Below, piece after piece: positions 1 through 5,297 of a stretch of 5,352 nucleotides of DNA. The stretch spans positions 1-5,352 of the forward strand of contig JACCVE010000256.1 in assembly GCA_013698285.1 (NCBI GenBank), written 5' to 3'. Position numbers and translations under genes: made by a program. A model generated the notes under the pieces. That model saw only the letters and a program-made list of their open reading frames with translations. It was not told the DNA's origin and did no database searches. The stretch is from Chloroflexia bacterium (GTDB taxonomy: Bacteria; Chloroflexota; Chloroflexia; Thermomicrobiales; UBA6265). The first letter of the stretch is position 1. Each line of letters opens with the position of its first letter.

Positions 1-50
1 AGCCCCGCACCACTACACACCAGGAGCGTAGTACGCAGCGCGGAGGACCG

Positions 51-68
51 CTGTAAGGTCCCTTACAG
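51..68. promoter_or_regulatory. Perfect 18-bp palindrome, candidate operator
   Basis: CTGTAAGG-TC-CCTTACAG is an exact inverted repeat of two 8-bp arms with a 2-bp centre. Such compact symmetric sites are typical of dimeric repressors or of MerR-type activators, whose sites lie between the -35 and -10 elements. The 2-nt gap makes a stable RNA hairpin unlikely, so DNA binding is the better reading. It lies about 500 bp before the first clear gene, so its target could be that gene or a divergent gene off the left edge. No regulator gene is present in the window, and the cognate protein is unknown. Confidence 0.4.
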
Positions 69-358
69 TCGAGCCAGGTGTGCAAGGGGTCACCGACCGG
101 TTCACCATGAATGCCAGTCGTCGCCACACACGGTGAGCCACGGCCAAAGAGCGTGGCGAACGTTCAGCCATGATCAATCGCTCTGTCACCTGATCTGGAC
201 TGATAGGGTCAGTTGGCTAAACCCAACGCTCAACATGACGGCTCGGGCGGCTTGATCCCAGGACCGCCGGAGCGACCTTCCGTCGCATCCAGTGAGAGGA
301 TCAAGGGAACATCCGAACCAGAGTTATGGGCTCTGGCACGCCAAGCTTCGTTCCGCGT

Positions 359-403
359 GCGATGGACAGCCCGGCTATGGACGGCCCCGCGATGGGCGGT
401 GCG
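359..403 (+). repeat. Three imperfect 15-nt tandem units
   Basis: Three consecutive 15-nt units begin at 359, 374 and 389. Each carries a GATGGAC/TATGGAC/GATGGGC core followed by a GC-rich tail. Units one and two differ at three positions, and the third is more diverged. In one frame they would read AMDSP-AMDGP-AMGGA, but that open frame has no other protein-like character, so I treat the repeat as a DNA feature of unknown role. Confidence 0.4.
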
Positions 404-556
404 TCGCGCCAGGGAGGGACTAGTCACCATCTTTGCCTCGCCTATGCCGGAGCGTCCGGATCCGGTAGCATGTGCCCATCACCGCGATCGGAGCCACCGC
501 TCCCGGGTCGCACGCCGGGTGGGCGAACGCGGCCGTCGGTGATCCGGTGGCGCATC

Positions 557-563
557 GGGGGGA
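557..563 (+). promoter_or_regulatory. Ribosome binding site of the selenoprotein gene
   Basis: A GGGGGGA tract ends 9 nt before the ATG at 573. It is a reasonable purine-rich Shine-Dalgarno element. Together with the upstream in-frame stop at 540-542, it makes ATG 573 the preferred start. Confidence 0.5.
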
Positions 564-572
564 ACGCACCGA

Positions 573-1316
573 ATGACTGATCCTCAAAACCAGGACGCGT
601 ACAACTACGCCACCTTCGAGGGGACCGACGACTTCGCGGCGTTCCGGACGGCCTTGCCGGTCGGCTCCCCTGCCCCCGATGCCCAGGTGACCAACGTGGC
701 GTCCGGGCAGCCGGTTCGCTTGAGCGACCATTGGCGGGACAGTGACCTGCTCATCGAGTTCGGCTCGCTGACCTGACCCTATTGCGCGCTGGCGTTGCCA
801 GCGCTCGAGCCGCTGGCGCGGGCCTATGCGCCGCGGGGCATCGCCTCGGTCTTTCTCTATACCCGGGAGGCGCACCCGGGGGAGCATTTCCCGGCCCACC
901 GCAGCCTGGCGCAGAAGCTCGACCACGCCCGCGCCTTCCGGGACCGGTTCGCGATCGAGCGCCCGGTCCTGGTGGATGACCTGGCCGGGACCGCGCACCG
1001 GGCCTATGGGCTGCTGCCGAACATGACCTACCTGATCGGGCGGGGGGGCCGGGTGCTCTTCCGGGCGGATTGGACCGACGCGGCGACAATCGAGGCCGCG
1101 CTACGCTACGTGCTCGACGCCCGCGCCCGCCGCCAGGAGGGACTGCGGTTGAAGCCGTTCTACGCCGAACTCGTCGGCTATCGCTGGAGCGACCAGGCCG
1201 CGTTCGACGCGGGACTGGAACTGGCCGGACCCCAGGCCGTCGACGACTTCGCCCGGGCGATGGAGCGGTGGCAGCGCGGCAGTGCCGTCCCGGGCCGCGT
1301 CCAGGTCGATGAGTAG
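573..1316 (+). CDS. Deiodinase-like thioredoxin-fold selenoprotein (TGA 774-776 read as Sec)
   Basis: One frame of 247 residues runs from ATG 573 to TAG 1314-1316, interrupted only by TGA at codon 68. Residues 30-65 (VGSPAPDA..., LSDHW, LLIEFGS) match the start of redoxin/AhpC-type thioredoxin folds. The active site reads G64-S-L-T-U68-P-Y-C71. Iodothyronine deiodinases have SxTUPPF at this place. Further deiodinase-like marks follow: FLYTREAH (94-101), HRSLAQKL (109-116), PVLVDD (131-136) and an LPNMTYLI...GRVLF strand pair near 150-168. The protein should be a cytosolic thiol/selenol redox enzyme, since no signal peptide is visible. U68 and C71 form a UxxC pair, so C71 could resolve a selenenyl-sulfide. 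About 60 extra C-terminal residues extend past the fold. Substrate unknown; iodothyronine itself is unlikely in a bacterium. An automatic annotation would split it into a 67-aa ORF and a 173-aa ORF starting at TTG 795. A nonsense-mutated Cys homologue (TGC to TGA) is the alternative, but the hairpin at 786-804 argues against it. Confidence 0.88.
774..776 (+). other. In-frame UGA proposed to encode selenocysteine (residue 68)
   Basis: The TGA sits between ACC (Thr67) and CCC (Pro69) in a frame whose homology continues smoothly on both sides. It coincides with the catalytic residue of the SxTUP motif, not with a random position. TGA ends other genes in the window, for example the reductase at 3688-3690, so a general code change is not the explanation. 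Decoding would need SelB, tRNA-Sec and SelD, none of which lie in this window. Confidence 0.85.
786..804 (+). promoter_or_regulatory. Candidate bacterial SECIS element (bSECIS hairpin)
   Basis: GCGCTGGC (786-793), loop GTT (794-796) and GCCAGCGC (797-804) form a perfect 8-bp stem with a 3-nt loop inside the coding sequence. Seventeen nucleotides separate the UGA from the loop. As I recall the published bacterial SECIS consensus, it asks for a loop of 3-14 nt with a G among its first two bases, starting roughly 16-37 nt after the UGA. All three conditions are met. In SECIS-type decoding, SelB carrying Sec-tRNA binds this loop next to the ribosome. The stem does not pair cleanly outward at 785/805. 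The 3-nt loop is at the short limit, so the real structure may open the closing pair. Confidence 0.75.
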
Positions 1317-1461
1317 CACCGACCAGTGGGTCGCCCGCATCACGGCTCATCGCCGTCCCGAGACGCAACGTCTAGGTCCGCACGAGAAAGGGGTATGCAT
1401 CGACCAGAACCCACCCACTGCGGTTCGGCGATGTCATGGCAAAGTTCATCTGCGGGGCAGC
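1317..1461 (+). other. Intergenic region with two small hairpins
   Basis: This gap between the selenoprotein gene and the membrane-protein gene contains two short stem-loops: ACGGC-TCATC-GCCGT (1342-1356) and AGACG-CAA-CGTCT (1361-1373). Neither is followed by a T-run, so an intrinsic terminator is not convincing. The frame of the downstream gene is open through this gap back to 1282, but the translation here shows no membrane or family character. I see no clear promoter. Confidence 0.35.
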
Positions 1462-2175
1462 ATGCGAAAACTCCCAAGTGACAAAGTGAGTCAGGATGGG
1501 TCACGTACCCCGGACCGGCGACTGGCCAAGTGGCTCGTGCTCTTCATGGTCGCCAGTATTGTCCTTGGACTGCTGACGGATGCCGTCTTCGGCCGGTTGA
1601 TTCCGCTTCAGCCGGAGGAGCTCAGGGATGTATTGACCGCGCTCGGCTACTGGGCGCCACTCTTCTACGTCGTGGCTCTATCGATCGCAATCGTCGTTTC
1701 GCCAATCCCGTCAGTGCCCTTGGACATCGCCGCCGGGCTTGCGTTCGGACTGGTCTGGGGAACGATCTACACGCTGATCGGAGCAGAGATCGGAGCGGTG
1801 ATCGCCTTCGGAGTCGCACGCCGGCTGGGTCGGCCCTGGCTCGCGCGACGGCTCCCGATCGCCGTATTGGTGCAGATTGACGAACTCGCGACGCGGATTG
1901 GCGTCCGGACCATCCTACTGATGCGACTGCTGCCCGTCTTCAATTTCGATTGGGTCAGCTACGCCGCCGGGTTAACGGCGATATCGTTTCGGGCTTTTGC
2001 TCTGGCGACATTCGTGGGGATGATTCCGCCCGTGATCGCCATCGTCGCGGTCGGCGCAGCCCTCCCGACACATCCAACGCTCTCGGCGGTGATCTTTGCT
2101 GTCCTGGTGTTGGCCGTGATCGTACCCCTGGTCGTGGCATGGCTCCCCTGGTCATGGAAGAGGAAGAAGTACTAA
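1462..2175 (+). CDS. TVP38/TMEM64 (DedA/VTT-type) integral membrane protein
   Basis: A 237-residue protein of the SNARE-associated/VTT domain superfamily. A short basic N-terminus (RRLAKW, 19-24) leads into a first membrane segment (about 25-43). A hydrophobic stretch around 65-82 precedes the family core S-P-I-P-S-V-P-L-D-I-A-A-G-L-A-F-G (80-96), then GAEIGAVIAFGVARRLGR (107-124). The second conserved block is R155-L-L-P-V-F-N-F-D-W followed by SYAAGLT. Two more membrane segments fill 170-230, and the tail WSWKRKKY is basic. Members of this superfamily are implicated in membrane lipid scrambling or transport; the substrate here is unknown. ATG 1462 is chosen because GGGG at 1454-1457 precedes it and because the region upstream (frame open to 1282) lacks family features. 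It lies 51 nt before the reductase gene. TVP38 proteins and mercuric-reductase-like flavoproteins are commonly adjacent or fused in bacteria. Confidence 0.85.
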   Translation: MRKLPSDKVSQDGSRTPDRRLAKWLVLFMVASIVLGLLTDAVFGRLIPLQPEELRDVLTALGYWAPLFYVVALSIAIVVSPIPSVPLDIAAGLAFGLVWGTIYTLIGAEIGAVIAFGVARRLGRPWLARRLPIAVLVQIDELATRIGVRTILLMRLLPVFNFDWVSYAAGLTAISFRAFALATFVGMIPPVIAIVAVGAALPTHPTLSAVIFAVLVLAVIVPLVVAWLPWSWKRKKY

Positions 2176-2216
2176 GCAGTCGCTTCGAGTTTGGTCGGAG
2201 TATCGAGCTAGGGAAC

Positions 2217-2220
2217 GGAG
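2217..2220 (+). promoter_or_regulatory. Ribosome binding site of the reductase gene
   Basis: GGAG sits 6 nt before ATG 2227 within GGGAACGGAG. The spacing is close to ideal and fixes the start, which immediately precedes the FAD-binding strand FDVVVIGGG. Confidence 0.7.
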
Positions 2221-2226
2221 TCATCC

Positions 2227-3690
2227 ATGCGAGCCAAGGAGGACGGCCTGACGTTCGATGTCGTCGTCATCGGCGGTGGAACGGCGGGGATGACAGCGGC
2301 CAAGATAGTCGCGCGGACAGGAAAGCGGGTGGTACTGCTAGAGGCGGATCGCACCGGCGGCGACTGTCTCTACACCGGTTGCGTGCCGAGCAAAAGCTTG
2401 TTGGCTGTCGCCAAGGTGATGGAACGGATCCGCTGCGGCGATCAATTCGGGATCAACGTGAATCCGCCCACGCTCGATCTCGGCCGCGCTGTTCAGCGGA
2501 AGGACCGGATCGTCGAGCAGATTGGCGAGGCAGATAGCCCAGCTGTGTTGCGGCGGGCGGGGATCACCGTGATTCAAGGACGCGCTCGCTTCTGCGATTC
2601 CGATGAGGTCGAAGTCGGGGGTCAGGTCGTTCACGGCGAGCGATTCGTGATTGCGACCGGTTCTCGACCCGCGCGCCCACCGATCCTCGGGCTCGCAGAG
2701 GTCGATTACCTGACTAACGTCGAAGCACTGGACCTGCGAGTGGTGCCGTCGCGTCTCGCCGTGATCGGGGCGGGTCCAACCGGTTTGGAACTGGGACAAG
2801 CGTTCGCTCGGTTCGGCAGTGCCGTCACCATCATCGAACGGACTGACCGCGTCTTGCCTTCAGACGACGGGGAGACATCAGCTATCCTGGCGAAAGCCCT
2901 AGAGGACGATGGCATCAGGCTGTTTCTCCGGACAGCGGTGGACAACATCAAGCAGAGCGACGGGTACAAGTACCTCTTGCTGCGTCAAGAGGGCGAAGAT
3001 CCCAACACGATCGAAATTGACCAAGTTCTCGTCGCGACAGGACGACAGCCGGAGGTTGATGAGCTCGGACTTGACGTTGCGGGTGTCCAAACGGGCGAGC
3101 ACGGCATCGTCGTTGACGCGGGATTGCGGACGACCGCGCGTCACGTCTGGGCCTGTGGTGATGTTATCGGTCCGCCCTACTCGACGCACGTCGCGGAGGA
3201 TCAAGCTAGGACCGTGGCGAAGAACGTCCTCGGGGGCAAGGCGCGTTGGAGTGGGCGGGCGGTGCCGTGGTCAACCTTCACCGACCCGGAAGTAGCCGGA
3301 GTCGGGATGACTGAAGCGGCGGCCCGCGTTGCCCTCGGTAGGCGCCTCGAGGTTCTCCGCCTTCACTACCATGATATCGACCGGGCGGTCACCGACGGTG
3401 CGGGGGATGGACTGGTCAAGGTGCTCCTGGCACCGGGCTGGACCCGTGGCCGACTCGGCGGTGAAGTCGTCGGTGCCCACGTCGTCGGGGCAGGCGCGGC
3501 CGAGATCGTCCAGCAATTTGCCTTCCTCATGGCCTGGCACCTTCCCGCCGGTATGCTCGCGAAGACCGTCCAGGCCTACCCGACCTACGGCCTGGGTGGG
3601 CGGCAGGCGGTCGGGCTCCATTGGCAGCGAGCCAAGGAATCACGCGCTCGACCATCGTTCATCGAGAAGCTGCGTGGCAAACTCGGCTGA
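2227..3690 (+). CDS. FAD-dependent pyridine nucleotide-disulfide oxidoreductase, mercuric-reductase-like
   Basis: A 487-residue class I flavin disulfide reductase. The FAD fold is DVVVIGGGTAG (11-21) with ribose-binding E39. The redox pair is C47 and C52 in GGDCLYTGCVPSKS. ATGS (143-146) follows, then the NAD(P) fold V179-I-G-A-G-P-T-G with acidic E204 at the end of the second strand, which favours NADH (inference). The second FAD motif is ACGDVIG (309-315), and a dimerisation domain fills the C-terminus. Length matches the family without extensions. It has no N-terminal heavy-metal-binding domain and no C-terminal Cys pair, so it is not a canonical MerA. Where glutathione reductase and lipoamide dehydrogenase have an HPTxxE active-site motif, it has Y451-P-T-Y-G-L, so both the catalytic His and Glu appear replaced. 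It probably reduces a small disulfide or quinone-like substrate with its TVP38 neighbour, but the substrate is not predictable. Codons are less GC-rich at position three than in the selenoprotein gene. Confidence 0.88.
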   Translation: MRAKEDGLTFDVVVIGGGTAGMTAAKIVARTGKRVVLLEADRTGGDCLYTGCVPSKSLLAVAKVMERIRCGDQFGINVNPPTLDLGRAVQRKDRIVEQIGEADSPAVLRRAGITVIQGRARFCDSDEVEVGGQVVHGERFVIATGSRPARPPILGLAEVDYLTNVEALDLRVVPSRLAVIGAGPTGLELGQAFARFGSAVTIIERTDRVLPSDDGETSAILAKALEDDGIRLFLRTAVDNIKQSDGYKYLLLRQEGEDPNTIEIDQVLVATGRQPEVDELGLDVAGVQTGEHGIVVDAGLRTTARHVWACGDVIGPPYSTHVAEDQARTVAKNVLGGKARWSGRAVPWSTFTDPEVAGVGMTEAAARVALGRRLEVLRLHYHDIDRAVTDGAGDGLVKVLLAPGWTRGRLGGEVVGAHVVGAGAAEIVQQFAFLMAWHLPAGMLAKTVQAYPTYGLGGRQAVGLHWQRAKESRARPSFIEKLRGKLG

Positions 3691-3878
3691 CGACAATGCG
3701 GGCGCAGTCTCCTATCTGGGTGCCGGAACGGACCCACACCGACGCGTCGCCCGCTTCTCGACGACCGCCTAAACCGTTGCGACGCCAGCTCCCGAGTATC
3801 GCCGTTGCCGGCCGAGGAAGGCGTTCTCTACGTCCCGCGAACGAGGCCGTCGGTCTAGGGGCAAAGCAGACCCCCGCG
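3691..3878 (+). other. Spacer with mixed codon character, no recognised gene
   Basis: The frame of the next ORF is open through this stretch (possible starts ATG 3621 and ATG 3696). Its translation is Arg/Pro/Ser-rich, without recognisable domains, and its third positions are not GC-biased like those after about 3879. A 10-bp palindrome CGACGCGTCG lies at 3740-3749. I see no T-rich terminator after the reductase gene. This is probably non-coding or scrambled DNA at the junction between two compositionally different segments. Confidence 0.4.
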
Positions 3879-4118
3879 GTGGTCTCACTGCCCCGTCTCC
3901 GTGAGCAGGTTGCCGAGCGGGGCCTGGACCACTCCGCCGTCGTCGTCGGACTGGGGGGCAGGGCGTACCAGTCCGTCGTCGAGGCGGCGTTCGCCGGGAC
4001 CGCCAGCACGGTGGTGTTCCCCTTCGCCGGGTTGCCGATCGGCACGGCCATGCAAGCCGTGAACCGGGCGGTCGCCTCGGGGGAGCCGGGGTTCGAGGTG
4101 AGGGAGGGCATCGCGTGA
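3879..4118 (+). pseudogene. DUF6884-like C-terminal fragment, probably 5'-truncated
   Basis: Seventy-nine residues from a possible GTG at 3879 to TGA 4116-4118. The core reads LREQVAERGLDHSAVVVGLGGRAYQ, then VVFPFAGLPIGTAMQAVN. This resembles the last strand-helix units of DUF6884-type proteins (VVVLAGRxY ... PLxGLxIGxQ), assigned from memory. The N-terminal half of that family (a Cys-containing start and a YGLL-type motif) is not found in any frame upstream. Third-position GC rises sharply near 3879, which supports real coding ancestry only from about there. The longer frame from ATG 3696 or 3621 is possible, but its extra residues look random. It overlaps the next gene by GTGA, so the two were probably translationally coupled. 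It may instead be a genuine small protein of unknown function. Confidence 0.45.
4101..4107 (+). promoter_or_regulatory. Strong ribosome binding site for the GIY-YIG gene
   Basis: AGGGAGG lies 7 nt before GTG 4115, a near-ideal Shine-Dalgarno element. It selects the GTG that overlaps the stop of the upstream ORF as GTGA (4115-4118). Confidence 0.7.
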
Positions 4119-5034
4119 TCGACCCGGACGAGGTGCTCCGGTGGGGGGAGTGGCGGCCGCTGCCCGGGGCGGCGCGGGACCCGGCCATCCCGGCGGTGGC
4201 GGGGCTCTACCGGATCCGTCGCATTGGGAGGCCCGATCACGACTACATCGGTCAGACCGGGATGGGGGAGATGACCCTGCGCCGGCGGTTGGAGATGCTG
4301 CGGGGCGTCCATGCCGCCGAGATGCCCTACCGAGATCCCCCACCGCCGCCCCGGCCCTGTGGGCCCTGCGCCAGAGCAGCGGTGAAGAGTTCGAGGTGTC
4401 TGTGGCCCCGGTCGAGGGGACCACGCCGTGGCGGAAGGGGCTGGAGGCGCTGGCGATCGCCCTGTACCGCCAGGCGCACGGCCGCTCGCCGACGGTGGAG
4501 TTCGGGCGAGTGCCCGCCGGGTACCGGGCCTCCTCCGGCAACTCCGCCAAGCTGGTCCTCGCCGGCGCCCGCTACCGGGGCGGATCGTTGGACGGTCCGG
4601 ACCTCGCTCACCTCCTGGGGATCCCACCCTTGGCTCCGCTCACGGGTGATCCGGAAGGGCCCGGGTGGGGTGGGCATTCCTGGTCCCCCTGGCTACCCAT
4701 CGGCGAGGCGTCCCGCAGTGTCGATGATGCGGTCGGGCTGTACCGGATCCGGGGGGCACCCGACACCAGACTGCTCTACATCGGCCAGGGCAAGATCGCC
4801 CATCGCCTGCGGAGTCACGTCCGAAAGGTCGGGCGAGTCGATGACCGGCAAGGCGAGGTTTTCGCCTCGGCACCGTTGGAGGCCTCGTGGGTCGCGGGGG
4901 AGTGGCTGTCGCACCAGCGGCTGGAGCTGGAGGTGGACCTGATCGCCGCCCACCTGCTTGAGGCCAGTCGGATCCCGCCGGTCCTGTTCTGTGGCGGAGT
5001 CAGCTACGTCACGTCGTCGGCGGAGCAGAGGTGA
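4115..5034 (+). pseudogene. Double GIY-YIG domain protein interrupted by a one-base frameshift
   Basis: The gene starts at GTG 4115 (MIDPDEVLRWGEW...). The first GIY-YIG motif is G30-L-Y ... Y44-I-G-Q-T, followed by LRRRLEML. Coding then leaves this frame near a run of five C at 4337-4341 and continues in the -1 frame as TAAPALWALRQSSGEEFEVSVAP, on to TGA 5032-5034. A second GIY-YIG motif lies in that part: GLY at 4735-4743 and YIGQG at 4777-4791, then HRLRSH. The GIY-YIG fold is a nuclease fold (homing endonucleases, UvrC, some restriction and mobile-element enzymes). Two copies in one protein, about 306 residues if repaired, is unusual. The catalytic metal-binding Glu cannot be placed with certainty, so nuclease activity is unproven. 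The break may be a real mutation, a homopolymer sequencing error or, least likely, programmed frameshifting. Codons on both sides are equally GC-rich, which suggests recent damage or an error. Confidence 0.7.
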
Positions 5035-5297
5035 AGGGTCCCCTCTGGCAACCCGATGTTGTCGACGTTGACACGACGGACGGTGCGTTCGGGTGAGTGA
5101 ATCACCATCGCTGCTATCTGCACGCATGCCCACGCAGTCTGAGACCTGGGTGCCTGGCGGCAAAAGGCGTAACCTGTTGCGTCTGGCCATGTAAGTGCGG
5201 ACAACCGCCCACGGCGACGATGGGCGCATCCCAGTCGCTTTGTACCTAGTTGACTCTTTCGCCTCGGCGAGCTGCTTTCCCCGGGAGATGATCCACT
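5035..5297. other. Intergenic region with small dyads
   Basis: No gene is supported here. Dyads seen are CAGAGG (5026-5031)/CCTCTG (5042-5047) spanning the stop of the GIY-YIG gene with a 10-nt loop, ACCCGA (5051-5056)/TCGGGT (5089-5094), the near-palindrome GTCGACGTTGAC (5061-5072) and GGTGA-GTGAA-TCACC (5092-5106). The first could act as a weak terminator but lacks a T-run. A -35-like TTGACT occurs at 5250-5255, but no matching -10 box lies at normal spacing, so the promoter of the right-edge gene remains unlocated. Confidence 0.4.

Larger units (their letters stand above)
1..572. other. Non-coding upstream region, no convincing gene
   Basis: I see no supportable gene here. Open frames on both strands are low-complexity Arg/Pro/Gly-rich translations with no recognisable domain. 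The stretch contains several dyads: GCGTA-G-TACGC at 26-36, a perfect 18-bp palindrome at 51-68, GCCACG/CGTGGC at 137-157 (9-nt loop) and GTTGG/CCAAC at 212-227. A three-unit 15-nt tandem repeat lies at 359-403. The region precedes the selenoprotein gene and presumably holds its promoter, but I could not identify a convincing -35/-10 pair. A stop at 540-542 in the frame of the selenoprotein gene limits any upstream extension of that gene. Confidence 0.6.

Noticed and set aside
213..542. A 109-codon open frame beginning at TTG in the same frame as the selenoprotein
   Set aside because: It ends at TGA 540-542 before ATG 573. Its translation is Arg/Pro-rich without domain features, and it has no ribosome binding site. 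It is chance openness in GC-rich DNA.
326..580. An 84-codon frame that overlaps the selenoprotein start and encodes AMDSP-like repeats
   Set aside because: The overlap with ATG 573 resembles translational coupling, but the product is low-complexity with no known family. I kept only the DNA repeat as a feature.
795..1316. Independent gene starting at TTG 795
   Set aside because: It would begin inside the hairpin and lack the first thioredoxin strand and the active site. It is the downstream half of the selenoprotein.
751..1368. Minus-strand frame of 205 codons opposite the selenoprotein
   Set aside because: An extremely Arg/Pro-rich composition without any motif shows it is the antisense of a GC-rich gene.
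4086..4100. GTTCGAGG resembling a tRNA T-arm
   Set aside because: No acceptor, anticodon or D-arm can be built around it, and it lies in coding sequence.
4325..4350. Programmed -1 ribosomal frameshifting in the GIY-YIG gene
   Set aside because: There is no classic X-XXY-YYZ slippery heptamer with a clear downstream pseudoknot. A single-base deletion or sequencing error is simpler.
3659..4627. Long minus-strand frame of 322 codons opposite the GIY-YIG and DUF6884-like region
   Set aside because: It is a GC-bias shadow. The translation is Pro/Arg/Gly-rich, while the + strand carries recognisable motifs and ribosome binding sites.
5250..5278. TTGACT as a promoter for the right-edge gene
   Set aside because: No -10 hexamer of acceptable quality lies 16-18 nt downstream, so I did not annotate a promoter.
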